Below are positions 1-9,602 of a stretch of DNA of 64,000 nucleotides, piece after piece. A program made the position numbers and the translations under genes. The stretch comes from Henriciella pelagia. Its GTDB lineage: Bacteria; Pseudomonadota; Alphaproteobacteria; Caulobacterales; Hyphomonadaceae. Below the pieces are notes generated by a model, which did no database searches, was not told where the DNA came from, and worked only from the letters and a program-made list of their open reading frames with translations. The stretch's first letter is position 1. Every line of letters begins with the position of its first letter. Location of the stretch: the NCBI RefSeq assembly GCF_002088945.1, contig NZ_NCSU01000006.1, positions 236,091 through 300,090 on the forward strand, in the 5' to 3' direction.

Positions 1-1
1 G

Positions 2-286
2 CCAGAATTGCTGACTGCAAGCCATATCGTTCCATGGAGGGCGCGGGAAGATACGCGCCTCGATCCCCGAAACGGCATTAGCCTCAACCCGTTGCATGAC
101 CGCGCATTCGACCGCGGAATGATTTCGTTTCGCGACGATCTGAGCATGCTGGTGTCCTCGAAGATCATTGTCCCGGATCATGTCCGATCACTGTTCAACG
201 AAGATATCCGTTTGAAACCCGCAAAATTTCGACCGCTGCCGGAGTATCTTGCATATCACAGGGATGAAGTCTTCGAGGTAAACTAG
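2..286 (+). CDS. HNH endonuclease, C-terminal fragment cut by window edge
   Basis: The reading frame is open from the first bases of the window, so the true start lies upstream. The visible ~94 residues carry the second half of an HNH nuclease of the HNH_2 type. They include a SHIVPW motif, then DPRNGISLN and LHDRAFDRG, which supply the histidine and asparagine of the metal-binding finger. Such domains sit at the C-terminus of restriction-like or stress-associated nucleases; the N-terminal part that would tell which is not visible. No partner methylase or other defence gene follows: the next 330 bases are a repeat-bearing gap. The domain is clear, the biological role unknown. Confidence 0.8.
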   Translation, partial: PELLTASHIVPWRAREDTRLDPRNGISLNPLHDRAFDRGMISFRDDLSMLVSSKIIVPDHVRSLFNEDIRLKPAKFRPLPEYLAYHRDEVFEVN

Positions 287-313
287 GCATTTCCCAATGC
301 AATAAGGTTTGCT

Positions 314-436
314 TCTCCTCTCCCGTGCACGGGGGAGGTGGGCGGCGTAGCTGCTCTGAGGAGGGAGCTACAAAATGCACTGCTTCCCCCTCCGCCCTTG
401 GGGCACCTCCCCCGCAGGCGGGGGAGGGGGGCTTAC
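314..436. repeat. GC-rich palindromic intergenic repeat
   Basis: In the gap 287-620, two imperfect palindromes made of CTCCC/GGGAG blocks, near 316-336 and 408-430, flank a short linker containing GAGGAGGGAGC. The arrangement resembles the ~110-bp intergenic repeats scattered in many alphaproteobacterial genomes. ORFs that run across it on both strands have no recognisable product and reflect the high GC content. Nothing else was seen between 437 and 620. Confidence 0.55.
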
Positions 437-620
437 CCTCTAACGCCTCGACTCGGATCAATCGCTACACCCGCGCTTCCCTCAGCGCCTTGTGCCGCGT
501 TCTTTCTCGGTTCATCGCGCTAGCAATTGGGCGGGTCGTTGATGGCATGAGAACGGACGAAGCCTTTCGACTTCGCCCGTTCCGGCTGCGTTGCGTCCCC
601 ACTCGCCCGCAGACTGTCCG

Positions 621-1466
621 CTAGGCTGTTGGATTACCTAGCGGGATGGTTGCAGCGGGTGCCGCCCGCTTCTTCGGCCGCTTGCCGGCCTGCCAGCCCC
701 ATGCGCCGGCGACAATGCCCATGGCCATGCCGACGAGCCACAGCACCGAGGCTGGAACCGCTGCATAGGCTTGCGTCACGGCGCGCCAGGCGTCGCTGTC
801 TCCCCAGACGAAGAAGCCGCTATACATGACCAGCGTTCCGATCAGGGCGAGCGTAAAGGGCAGGGTTGGCCGCCCATTGCGATAGTCCCGCCAGACCATG
901 ATGGCGAGCAGGATGACAGCGAAGCCGACAGCGATCGTCACGCCCTCGGCGAATTTCGGCAGGTCCTGCGGCCCCATGATGACAAAGCCCGGCACGTAAT
1001 TATTGACGATGCGCCCGACGACCGGCCCGATCAGCAGGGTGATCGTTGCCAACATGTAGCGTGAATGGCGGTGGACATTCCGCCGGTTGCGGAGCGCCAG
1101 CGCGAAGAACAGGCAGACGAGGAAAGTGGCGACGAGGTCGGCCGGTGACAGCCGGATTCCGAACATCTGCGTGAAGATCCCGTCGCCCGTGACCATGTTC
1201 TGTGTCGTCAGCAGGCCGCCTACCGTGAAGAAGGGGATGAGCGCGAGGCTCGACAGGCCAAGCCACTTGTGCGCGCTTCGCTTGCGATTATGGATCGTCC
1301 AGTTCTGCGCCATGATGAGCACGATCCAGAGCGTTGCCGTGATGCCGTGCAGGTGATTGGCAAAGGAGGATTCCTTCAGGACTGCGAAATAGGAGGGCCA
1401 GAAGGCTGCAAAGGTCGCGATCAGGAAGGCGCCGACATAATAGTGGGCTCGTGGAAAAGGTAGCAT
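621..1466 (-). CDS. Multi-pass inner-membrane protein with conserved-looking histidines
   Basis: This is a 281-residue protein with about seven or eight hydrophobic helices and a basic C-terminal tail (KRPKKR). The ATG at 1466 is chosen because GGGAG lies six bases upstream; in-frame ATGs at 1472 and 1481 and a long upstream extension lack such a site. Histidines sit near helix ends (LHG, WTIHN, AHKWLG, HRHSRYM). The pattern resembles uncharacterised bacterial membrane proteins in which paired histidines could bind haem or metal, but that is inference. It is transcribed divergently from the HTH/TPR regulator at 1631, with 164 bases between the starts, so regulation by that neighbour is plausible. 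No function is assigned. Confidence 0.72.
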   Translation of the reverse strand: MLPFPRAHYYVGAFLIATFAAFWPSYFAVLKESSFANHLHGITATLWIVLIMAQNWTIHNRKRSAHKWLGLSSLALIPFFTVGGLLTTQNMVTGDGIFTQMFGIRLSPADLVATFLVCLFFALALRNRRNVHRHSRYMLATITLLIGPVVGRIVNNYVPGFVIMGPQDLPKFAEGVTIAVGFAVILLAIMVWRDYRNGRPTLPFTLALIGTLVMYSGFFVWGDSDAWRAVTQAYAAVPASVLWLVGMAMGIVAGAWGWQAGKRPKKRAAPAATIPLGNPTA

Positions 1467-1630
1467 GCTCATCTCCCGCATTGGATGACCGACAGCTGAA
1501 CCCGGTCCTGCAGCGATTTCTACAGGCGGCGCGGCCGTGACCGCTCCTGGCCGCCGCCATGACCGCAATTGTCCGTTCATCTTTGCTGCGGTAGGCATCG
1601 GAAGAAGGAAGGACGTAAGGCAGGGCAGGT

Positions 1631-3046
1631 ATGGCAACTGACAGCTCGGTTCCGGACGGCGAGCGCCTGATTGGCTGGAAGCGTATTGCGCGCCATGTCG
1701 GCTGCAGCGAACGCACCGCCCGGCGCTGGGAGGCCGAGGAAGGCCTGCCGGTTCATCGCCAGATCCATGAGGCGCGCAGCACCGTCTATGCCCTTCCGGC
1801 AGAGCTGGATGCGTGGATCCGCTCACGCGCGCCGGAGGCTGATCCGGACGCTGAGCGCACCGGGCCAAAGAGAAGCCCTGGACGGATCGCACCGACCGTC
1901 TGGCCATGGGTGGCGGGGGTCGTGATTGTCATCCTCCTGGCGCTTAATATTGGCGGCTATCTCGATCTTCGCCGCGACACAGCCGGCCCTGCCGCGCCCG
2001 GAGCCGCGCCGCTGAGCGACAATGCCAATGCGCTCGACCTCTATGAGCGCGGCCTCGCACTCTGGAAGCAGCGGGGCAAGGACCAGAACAGGCGCGCTGT
2101 TCTGCTGCTGACACAGGCTGTCGAGCAGGATGAGGATTTCGCCGAAGCCTGGGCCGCTCTCGCTTCGGCCTGGGCCACCTATCCGACCTATGACGAAACG
2201 CTCGACCTCGAAGCCTCGCTCGACAAGGCCCTGTTGGCGGCGGACCGCGCCCTCCGCCTTAACCCGGAACTGGCCGAGCCGCGTACCTTGATGGGGGAGA
2301 TCGCAGAGCGCCGGGGTGACTGGCGCCGGGCCCGGCAGATCTACGAAGCTGCAATGCAGGCCGAACCGGACAATCCGACCATCCTGATCTGGGCGGCCGG
2401 CCATTTCCGCGAGGCGGGCTATCTCAGCGAGTCGCTGCGCCTTGCCGAAGCGACGCTGGAGCTTGAGTCGAACTCACCTCCTGCTCTCAACGAAATCGCC
2501 ATGACCACGACCTTTTATGGCGACCGCGAAGAGGGCGTGCGCCAGCTCGATTATCTCTGGCATGAGCTCGGCCTGCACTATCCAAATCTCTGGTTCGCGC
2601 GCTGGACAACCTTCCTCTGGGAGGAAGATTTCGCGGCGATGCGCGCCTGGCTGGCCGAATGCCCGCTCGGAGAGGGATGTCGCCATTATGTTGAGGCGAC
2701 CGACGTCTATGAAAGTGGCGACCCGGATCGCTATGACGCCTTCAAGACCTATATCGCCGACCAGTATGCAGCCGGCATGCCCGCTTTCCTTGCCTTCATG
2801 CTGCTCGTCCAGGGCGATGCGGACGATACCCTTCTCAGCATTGCAGAGCAGGAAAGCCGGAAAGGGCGGTTCGTGACAGCCGTTGTCATGTATGATCCGC
2901 GCCACCGCAGCGTCCGGTCCGGCCCGCGCTTCACAGAGATCACAAAAGAGCTCGGCCTCTATGAATACTGGATCGACGCCGGCCCCCCCGACTTCTGCGC
3001 CGAAGAACCAGACGCGCATGTGTGTCAGGCGCTGGCCGCGGGGTAG
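1631..3046 (+). CDS. Membrane-tethered HTH regulator with TPR domain
   Basis: The 471-residue protein has three parts. Residues about 11-67 form a MerR/excisionase-like helix-turn-helix (GWKRIARHVGCSERTARRWE, then a YALPAELDAWIRS wing). Residues about 88-112 form a single transmembrane helix. Residues about 130-300 contain TPR-like helical repeats, and the tail is cysteine-containing. With the HTH in the cytoplasm, the TPR part would lie in the periplasm, giving a one-component sensor that could bind DNA while anchored, in the style of ToxR/CadC. The start has GGCAGG six bases upstream. It faces the membrane protein at 621-1466 across a shared intergenic region. Ligand and targets cannot be read from sequence. 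Confidence 0.8.
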   Translation: MATDSSVPDGERLIGWKRIARHVGCSERTARRWEAEEGLPVHRQIHEARSTVYALPAELDAWIRSRAPEADPDAERTGPKRSPGRIAPTVWPWVAGVVIVILLALNIGGYLDLRRDTAGPAAPGAAPLSDNANALDLYERGLALWKQRGKDQNRRAVLLLTQAVEQDEDFAEAWAALASAWATYPTYDETLDLEASLDKALLAADRALRLNPELAEPRTLMGEIAERRGDWRRARQIYEAAMQAEPDNPTILIWAAGHFREAGYLSESLRLAEATLELESNSPPALNEIAMTTTFYGDREEGVRQLDYLWHELGLHYPNLWFARWTTFLWEEDFAAMRAWLAECPLGEGCRHYVEATDVYESGDPDRYDAFKTYIADQYAAGMPAFLAFMLLVQGDADDTLLSIAEQESRKGRFVTAVVMYDPRHRSVRSGPRFTEITKELGLYEYWIDAGPPDFCAEEPDAHVCQALAAG

Positions 3047-3049
3047 TGG

Positions 3050-5437
3050 CTAACTCCCCGCCAGCCTGATCCGGCGTCCGGCACTCAGATGCTGCGCTGC
3101 CGCGACGATGGCGTCGCTGTCAATCTGGAAGTGGCGGTGGAGGTCGGGGATGGTGCCGGTCTGGCCGAAATGCTCGACGCCGAGGGGCGCGGTCATGTGG
3201 CCGGCGACAGAGCCGATCCAGGCGAGCGTGGCCGGGTGGCCATCAGTGACGGTGATGAGGGTCGCGTCGCGCGGCACGCCCGCCATCAGACGCTCGATCT
3301 GGCTAACGGCAGTTGTATGGCCGCGCGCGCGGGCGCGGCGGGCGGCCGTCCAGCCTGAATTGAGCCTGTCGGCGGAGGTCACGGCGAGGACGCCAATGTC
3401 GCGGCGGTCATTTCCAATGCGCCCGGCGGCCTCGATGGCTTCCGGCGCGATGACGCCCTGATAGGCGATCACGACTTCGCAATTCGGCCCCGGCTTGCGC
3501 AGCCAGTAGGCGCCGTCGACGACGCCGCGGCGGAATTCTTCATCATCGCGGTTGCGGGGGCCGAGCTGTTCGATGGGGCGGGTCGAGAGGCGCAGATAGA
3601 CCGAGCCGCCGGTCTCGTCGCGCAGCCATGTGCGCTCGTCGGGATCGTTCTCGCCGGAGCGCTGGAGATAGTCGAAGCTCCAGTCCATGATGATTGAAAG
3701 TTCGTCGAGGAAAGCCGGCTCGAAGCTCACAAGACCGTCCTGGCTCATCCCGATCAGCTGCGTCCCAACCGACTGGTGCGCGCCGCCTTCCGGGGCGAGT
3801 GTAATGCCGGATGGCGTGCCGACAATGATAAACCGAGCATCCTGGTAGCAGGCATAGTTGAGCGCATCGAGACCACGCGCGATGAACGGGTCGTACACAG
3901 TGCCGATGGGCAGCAGCCGTTCGCCAAAGTGCGAATGCGCGAGCCCGGCCTGACCGAGCAGCAGCATGAGGTTCATTTCCGCGATGCCAAGCTCGAAATG
4001 CTGGCCTTCTGGCGAGAATTCCCACTTCTGCGCGGACGGGATCGAGTTCTCTTTGAAGGTGTCGGAGACCTCGCGGCGGGCAAAGAGCGAGCGCCGGTTG
4101 ACCCAGCCGGTAAGGTTAGTTGATGAGGTCACATCCGGCGACATGGTCACAATCCGGTCAGCGAGCTCGGACCTGGATTTGGCGAGGCCGTCGAGAATCT
4201 TGCCGAAACCGGCCTGCGTTGCGAGTTCGCGGTCATCCAGCCAGACAGGGCCGGGGCTTTTCACCTCCGGCGCAGTGTAACGGCGCATGCCGTCCTTGAA
4301 GAAGGCGGCTTCATCGAGAAAGGCCTGCAGTGCGTCCGGGTCATCGACCGTTGCGAATTTTTCCCATTCTTCGCCTTCCGGCACGCCCATCTTCTTCTGG
4401 AAGTCCGCCATCTGCGGATTGTTCATGATGCCACCATGATTGTCCTTGTGGCCGGCGAGCGGCGTGCCCCAGCCCTTGATCGTATAGGCGAGGAAGACGG
4501 TCGGCTTGTCGTCGTCAATGGCATCGAAGGCCTCGGTCAGCGTCGCGAGGCACTGGCCGCCAAGATTGTTCATCAGCGCGTCAAGCTCTTCATCGGAACG
4601 CTTGTCGAGCAGCTTGGTAACGTCGCCCTGGTCGCCAATATCGTCCATCAGGCGTTTGCGCCACGCCTTGCCACCCTGATAGGTGAGGGCGGAATAGTCG
4701 GAATTCGGGCAGGACTGGATCCACGCTTTCAGCGCTTCGCCGCCCGGCTCCCTGAACGCCTCGCGCTGCAGGACGCCGTGGCGCAGCACGACGGTGCGCC
4801 AGCCAAACGCCTTGAAGATCGCATCGATCTTTTCCCAGAGGCCTTCATGCACGACGCCGTCGAGGCTCTGGCGGTTATAATCGATCACCCACCAAGTGTT
4901 GCGAAGGTCATGTTTCCAGCCTTCCTGAAGGCATTCATAGACATTGCCCTCGTCGAGCTCGGCATCACCGACCAGCGCGACCTGCCGGCCGAGCTTCATG
5001 TCTTTCGACCATTCCTTCGCGTGGATATAATCCTGCACCAGCGAGTTGAACGCTGTCGCCGCCACGCCGAGGCCGACAGATCCCGTCGAGAAGTCGACAT
5101 CGTCCACATCCTTGGTCCGGCTCGGATAGGATTGCGCGCCGCCCCAGCCGCGGAAATTCTCCAGCTTCTCGCGCGTCTGGTTTCCCATCAGGTACTGCAT
5201 GGCGTGGAAGACAGGCGAGGCATGCGGCTTCACGGCGACCCGGTCTTCGGGGCGCAGCGTGTGAAAGTAGAGCGCCGTCATGATCGGCACCATGGAGGCG
5301 CAGGAGGCCTGGTGCCCGCCAACCTTGATCGCACCGTCTTCCTTGGGGCGGATATTGTTGGCGTTGTGGATCGTCCAGGCCGAGAGCCAGAGCAGGCGTT
5401 GCTCGATGGTCTTCAGCGCGTCGAGATTGGCCGTCAT
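3050..5437 (-). CDS. Pyruvate dehydrogenase E1-like (AceE-type) transketolase family protein
   Basis: This is a 795-residue thiamine-diphosphate enzyme. The ThDP/magnesium motif begins at GDAELDEG (residues about 157-164) and ends at N188 within DYNRQSLDG, the arrangement seen in homodimeric AceE. KPHASP (about 70-75) and a C-terminal transketolase-like pyrimidine/C domain (ELGIAEMNLM, APEGGAHQS) are also visible. The ATG at 5437 is preferred: AAGAG lies upstream, and the frame before it is composition-driven. No E2 or E3 partner gene is nearby, so it may work alone or serve a complex encoded elsewhere; such proteins are often labelled simply transketolase. It converges with the HTH/TPR gene, three bases apart, and lies 68 bases downstream of the FAD monooxygenase on the same strand. 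Confidence 0.85.
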   Translation of the reverse strand: MTANLDALKTIEQRLLWLSAWTIHNANNIRPKEDGAIKVGGHQASCASMVPIMTALYFHTLRPEDRVAVKPHASPVFHAMQYLMGNQTREKLENFRGWGGAQSYPSRTKDVDDVDFSTGSVGLGVAATAFNSLVQDYIHAKEWSKDMKLGRQVALVGDAELDEGNVYECLQEGWKHDLRNTWWVIDYNRQSLDGVVHEGLWEKIDAIFKAFGWRTVVLRHGVLQREAFREPGGEALKAWIQSCPNSDYSALTYQGGKAWRKRLMDDIGDQGDVTKLLDKRSDEELDALMNNLGGQCLATLTEAFDAIDDDKPTVFLAYTIKGWGTPLAGHKDNHGGIMNNPQMADFQKKMGVPEGEEWEKFATVDDPDALQAFLDEAAFFKDGMRRYTAPEVKSPGPVWLDDRELATQAGFGKILDGLAKSRSELADRIVTMSPDVTSSTNLTGWVNRRSLFARREVSDTFKENSIPSAQKWEFSPEGQHFELGIAEMNLMLLLGQAGLAHSHFGERLLPIGTVYDPFIARGLDALNYACYQDARFIIVGTPSGITLAPEGGAHQSVGTQLIGMSQDGLVSFEPAFLDELSIIMDWSFDYLQRSGENDPDERTWLRDETGGSVYLRLSTRPIEQLGPRNRDDEEFRRGVVDGAYWLRKPGPNCEVVIAYQGVIAPEAIEAAGRIGNDRRDIGVLAVTSADRLNSGWTAARRARARGHTTAVSQIERLMAGVPRDATLITVTDGHPATLAWIGSVAGHMTAPLGVEHFGQTGTIPDLHRHFQIDSDAIVAAAQHLSAGRRIRLAGS

Positions 5438-5505
5438 GAGAAACTCTTTGCGATTGCAACTATCTTGATGCCCTTCTTCGCACGGGGGCAGTCGCCCCGT
5501 CCAGA

Positions 5506-6705
5506 TCAGTCCCGCAATCCAAGCCTGCCGAGCGGCGAACCGAATGCGCCCGTCACCATGCCCGCGAGCAGTTTCGGCGCTGGCGGAATGCGTGACAGCG
5601 GCGCAGCAAGATAGTCGCGCAGCCACGGCGTGAACCGGCCATCGCCCTGATAGACGGGCGTAAACAGCCAGCTCATCAACTGGTACAGGCCGACATGGGA
5701 TTGGCGCAAGGACCGGTACCGCGCCAGGGCAAGGCTGACATCATTGGTCGCGTCCAGTGCGAGGCTGAGCGCATAGGCGTCGAGCAGCGCCATGTTCGCG
5801 CCCTGGCCAAGCTGGGGCGAGGCTGCGTGCCAGGCATCGCCAATATGCACCAGTCTCGGCCCGCTCACCGGATCGCGGTGCGTGCGATGCCTGTATCGGG
5901 CGAAGACCATCTGGTCATGACTGTTGATCTGATTGAGCAAGGCATCTGTCTGCGGCCAGAGCGCTTTGGCCTCGCTTTTCCAGCTGTCCAGCGACGCGCT
6001 GCGCCAAGCGTCGAACCGGTCAGCGCGGATCGACCAGAAATAGGTGAGGCTTTCGGGTGCGCCGTCACTCGTCTTTCCCGATGCCATCACACCTGCCATC
6101 TGCCGCGCGGCGCGGTAGCGTTGTTCCAGTGCAGCTTTCTCAAATGGGCCATCAGCAGGCCAGGGCAGGGTGGTCCACAGCGCGCCATAGGCCAGTTCGC
6201 GTTTCGGCGCGCGTGTCAGCGGTGAGCGCACGCCGAGCGCATCGATCACCAGGTTGAAGCCATCGACGAATTGGCCCGTCTCGAACCCGGTCTGGCCGGT
6301 GTGCCGGTCGACTGTCTCGACGCGCCGGGATGTCTGTAGCGACAGGCCCTCCGCCAGCGCTGACTGATAGAGCGTGTCGAACAGCATCTGGCGCTGCACG
6401 CCGAGACCGAAATGACCCGGCCGGAGCGTCTCAAACCGAACATCGAGCACGGTGCGCCGAGACGGCTCCGACCGGCCCCAGAGCCGCTCCAGACGGCTGC
6501 CAAGCTGCAAGACCCGCCCGGACAATCCCATCGCGCCCAGCACCGCAAGCCCTGTCGATTGCAGCATCAGGCCGGATCCGACCGGTCGGGGTTCGTCATA
6601 CTGATCAAAAAGCGTCACGCGATGGCCCTGCCGCGACAGCAGGGTGGCCACGGCCAGTCCGCCAATCCCCGCCCCACACACCGCAATATCGAGCTTCCGG
6701 TTCAT
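5506..6705 (-). CDS. FAD-dependent monooxygenase (UbiH/PHBH-like)
   Basis: The 399-residue protein opens with a Rossmann FAD-binding fold (GAGIGG at 11-16, acidic Asp at 34). It carries the second FAD motif GDAWHAASPQLGQGANMALLDA near residue 290, diagnostic of class A flavoprotein hydroxylases that use NAD(P)H and O2. The C-terminal ~70 residues are hydrophobic and proline-rich (FTPVYQGDG onward), suggesting membrane association. The substrate is not evident: it lacks the context of a ubiquinone operon. It may be co-transcribed with the E1-like gene 68 bases downstream. The start has no clear Shine-Dalgarno, but the fold begins immediately, so the ATG at 6705 is likely. Confidence 0.85.
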   Translation of the reverse strand: MNRKLDIAVCGAGIGGLAVATLLSRQGHRVTLFDQYDEPRPVGSGLMLQSTGLAVLGAMGLSGRVLQLGSRLERLWGRSEPSRRTVLDVRFETLRPGHFGLGVQRQMLFDTLYQSALAEGLSLQTSRRVETVDRHTGQTGFETGQFVDGFNLVIDALGVRSPLTRAPKRELAYGALWTTLPWPADGPFEKAALEQRYRAARQMAGVMASGKTSDGAPESLTYFWSIRADRFDAWRSASLDSWKSEAKALWPQTDALLNQINSHDQMVFARYRHRTHRDPVSGPRLVHIGDAWHAASPQLGQGANMALLDAYALSLALDATNDVSLALARYRSLRQSHVGLYQLMSWLFTPVYQGDGRFTPWLRDYLAAPLSRIPPAPKLLAGMVTGAFGSPLGRLGLRD

Positions 6706-6891
6706 AGGTGCAGCTTGTCGTGATTGGGGGGCCGAGTCACTTCAAATACAGGCTCAGCGTTGCTGTCGCCGAAATTTGAAGCAATTGCAGTCACTGGCCA
6801 GCAATTTCACGCAGAATTGCTTGAGCTGATGTCCGCCTTGTTCTTTAGCAGGAGTGGGTGAACAGACCGGCGGGTGCCGGGGAGGGTATGA

Positions 6892-9537
6892 ATGAAACTG
6901 ATCGCGAGCCTAATGGCGGCCCTGAGCTTGTGCGGACTGGCCCATGCCCAGTCCTTCCTGGATATCAATGCCGACCCGGCGATCCCGACGCTGGAGCAGG
7001 AGATCGGGCACGCGCCGGGCGATGAGATTACGCGTCCCGAAGACGCGATTGCTTACATGGAAGCCCTCGCCGAAGCCGCGCCGGACCGGATGCAGATCAC
7101 TGAGTATGCCGAATCCTGGGAAGGTCGCCCACTGATCTACGCTGTCATTTCTTCGCCCGAGAACATGACGCGGCTCGAGCAGACCAAGGCCAATCTCAGC
7201 CGTCTAGCCTCAGGTGCTCAACTCTCCGCTCAGGACCGCGCCGACATTCTGACGAGCACGCCGGCAGTCGTCTGGCTCTCCTATAGCGTCCACGGCAATG
7301 AGATTTCCGGCACCGATGCCGGTCTCGCGCTCGCCTATCACCTGCTCGCTGCCCGCGGCGATGCCATTGTGGACCAGATCCTCCGCGAAACCATCATCAT
7401 CATTGACCCGATGCAGAACCCGGATGGGCGCGCCCGCTTCGTTCATTCGTTTGAAGCGGCGCGCGGCCTCGAATCCTTCGCCGACCGTGCCAGCGCCGAG
7501 CATGACGAACCCTGGCCCGCCGGCCGCTTCAACCACTACCTGTTTGACATGAACCGCGACTGGTTCGCTCTGACTCAGCCCGAAACGCGCGGCCGTGTCG
7601 CCGGCATCCTTGAATGGAACCCGGTCGTCGTTGTCGACGCCCACGAGATGAGCGGTGACAGCTCCTACTTCTTTGCGCCGGCGGCTGACCCGTTCAATCC
7701 GAACATCACCGATGCGCAGAAGGCGAAGCAGGCCTTGATCGGGCGCAATCATGCCCGCTGGTTCGACCAGCGCGGCTATGACTATTTCACCCGCGAAGTC
7801 TACGATGCCTTCTATCCGGGCTATGGCGACATGTGGCCAACCCTCGGCGGGGCCATCGCGATGACTTATGAGCAGGGTTCGGCGCGCGGACTCAAGTTCG
7901 AACGCAGCGATGGCAGGGTCCTCACCTACAAGGACGGTGTCGAACACCACTTCATCGCAACGCTTTCGACCGCCGAAGTCGTCGCCAATAATCACGATCT
8001 CTTCCTCGGTGACTTCGCAACCTATCGTCAGCAGGCCATCGCTGACGCACGCGGCGCGAGCGACCGGTATTTCATCTTTGATCTTGCTGACCGGCGCTGG
8101 CAGGCCGAGCAACTCGCCCGCCGCCTTGCCGCTCAGGACATCATCGTTCAGCGCGTCGGGCCCGGTTTCGAAGCGTGCGGCACGCGGTATCCAGACGGGG
8201 CTATCGTCGTTGACCGGGCACAGCCAAGCGGCAAGCGTATTGCTACGCTTCTGCAGAAGGAAACGAACCTGCCGGAAGACTTTGTCGATGAGCAGGAATC
8301 GCGCCGGGATCGCGGCCTCAATCATGAGCTCTACGATGTGACCGCCTGGTCGCTTCCCCTGATGGATGGTGTCACCAGCCGCACCTGTGCCCGCGCCAAT
8401 TTGTCAAATGCCACCCGTATCGCCCCGGATGATGCCATTCGCGCAATCACGGCCTCTACGAGCGCCTATGGCTATGCCATTCCATGGACAGATACGGGGC
8501 AGGCGAAACTTGCTTTTGCGGCGCTGCAGGACGGTGCGTTCGGCCGCGTCACCTCCGAAGCCTTCATTGCTGAAGGGCGGTCATTCCCGCGTGGCACGAT
8601 CGTCTTCCCGGCCGCTGCCAATGAGGTGGATCTCGGTGCCCGGCTGAATGCGATCGCGACCGAGATCGGCGCCGAAGTCGTGTCGCTCCGTTCCAGCTGG
8701 GTCGAGGACGGCCCGAATTATGGCAGCGACAAGTTCACGCCAGTTTCCGTCCCGAAGGTCGCAATGGCCTGGGGCGAAGGCACCAGCGCGACAGATGCCG
8801 GCGCGGCCCGCTATGTCATCGAGCGCCAGCTCGGACTGCCCGTGACGCCAATCCGTGTCCGTTCGCTCGCCCGCGCTGATCTTGACCGTTATGACGTCAT
8901 CATCCTGCCATCCACCAGCTACGGCTTCGAGGGACGGCTTGGCGGCGGCGGGACAGCCGCCCTGAAATCCTATGTCCAGCGCGGCGGCGTCCTGGTCGGG
9001 TTCGGGTCTGCCGTGTCTTACCTCGCCGACGAAGATGCCGGCCTCCTTTCGACGCGGCAGGAGCTTGCCTATTCAGATGCTGAAGCCAACGGCAAGGAAG
9101 ACGAGGAGGGCCCGGCAAAGGGAACTCTGATTGAGGATGATGAAGCCTATGAAGCCATTGTCGCCCACTCGCACGCTTCGCCTGAAGACGTGCCGGGTGT
9201 GCTCGCCAATGTCGTTGCAGACACTGATCACTGGCTGTCTTCAGGCTATGATGCGGCTGTCGCCCTCTACACCGGGTCCGGCATCTACCAGCCGCTCAAC
9301 GCTGCAGACGGCACCAATGTGTTCCGCTTCGCGGGCGCTGATGACCTCGTTGCCAGCGGTTATCTCTGGGAGGAGAACCGCGCGCAGCTTGCCTACAAGC
9401 CCTTTGTGATGGTCCAGCCAGAGGGCGCCGGCATGGTGATCGGGTTCACGCAAAGCCCGGTGACGCGCGCCTATCTCAATGGTCTCGACCTCCTGCTCGC
9501 CAATGCGATCCTCTTCGGGCCGAGCCATACGCGGTAG
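6892..9537 (+). CDS. Secreted M14-family zinc metallopeptidase with C-terminal amidotransferase-like domain
   Basis: This is an 881-residue exported protein: a signal peptide ends at AHA-Q (residues 17-20). The M14 carboxypeptidase domain shows zinc ligands H134 and E137 in SVHGNE, the DPMQNPDGR substrate-binding segment near 172-180, and the third ligand H251 in VDAHEM. A YEQGSARG segment near residue 327 is a candidate for the general-base glutamate region. The second half, from about residue 620, looks like a glutamine-amidotransferase/DJ-1-type alpha-beta fold (VIILPSTSYGF, GGVLVGFGSA), as in large M14 peptidases of proteobacteria. It likely acts in the periplasm or outside the cell on peptides. 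GGGGAGGG lies just upstream of the ATG. Confidence 0.88.
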   Translation: MKLIASLMAALSLCGLAHAQSFLDINADPAIPTLEQEIGHAPGDEITRPEDAIAYMEALAEAAPDRMQITEYAESWEGRPLIYAVISSPENMTRLEQTKANLSRLASGAQLSAQDRADILTSTPAVVWLSYSVHGNEISGTDAGLALAYHLLAARGDAIVDQILRETIIIIDPMQNPDGRARFVHSFEAARGLESFADRASAEHDEPWPAGRFNHYLFDMNRDWFALTQPETRGRVAGILEWNPVVVVDAHEMSGDSSYFFAPAADPFNPNITDAQKAKQALIGRNHARWFDQRGYDYFTREVYDAFYPGYGDMWPTLGGAIAMTYEQGSARGLKFERSDGRVLTYKDGVEHHFIATLSTAEVVANNHDLFLGDFATYRQQAIADARGASDRYFIFDLADRRWQAEQLARRLAAQDIIVQRVGPGFEACGTRYPDGAIVVDRAQPSGKRIATLLQKETNLPEDFVDEQESRRDRGLNHELYDVTAWSLPLMDGVTSRTCARANLSNATRIAPDDAIRAITASTSAYGYAIPWTDTGQAKLAFAALQDGAFGRVTSEAFIAEGRSFPRGTIVFPAAANEVDLGARLNAIATEIGAEVVSLRSSWVEDGPNYGSDKFTPVSVPKVAMAWGEGTSATDAGAARYVIERQLGLPVTPIRVRSLARADLDRYDVIILPSTSYGFEGRLGGGGTAALKSYVQRGGVLVGFGSAVSYLADEDAGLLSTRQELAYSDAEANGKEDEEGPAKGTLIEDDEAYEAIVAHSHASPEDVPGVLANVVADTDHWLSSGYDAAVALYTGSGIYQPLNAADGTNVFRFAGADDLVASGYLWEENRAQLAYKPFVMVQPEGAGMVIGFTQSPVTRAYLNGLDLLLANAILFGPSHTR

Positions 9538-9602
9538 TCCGTTCGGAACCTCGCCGCCGTCCTGCCCGTTTCCTTTGTGAAGCAAGTTCCAAGGAGGCCC
9601 AG

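Noticed and set aside
1..620. Defence island around the HNH fragment
   Set aside because: Only a nuclease tail and a repeat are visible; no methylase, helicase or other defence gene is present in the window.
325..624. ORFs through the gap after the HNH fragment
   Set aside because: They cross palindromic repeats and have no start signal or family.
4436..5614. Long + strand ORF opposite the E1 gene
   Set aside because: Antisense shadow of a clearly coding gene in GC-rich DNA; no recognisable domain.
7210..8325. 371-residue minus-strand ORF opposite the M14 peptidase
   Set aside because: Shadow frame; composition follows the codon pattern of the true gene and no start signal exists.
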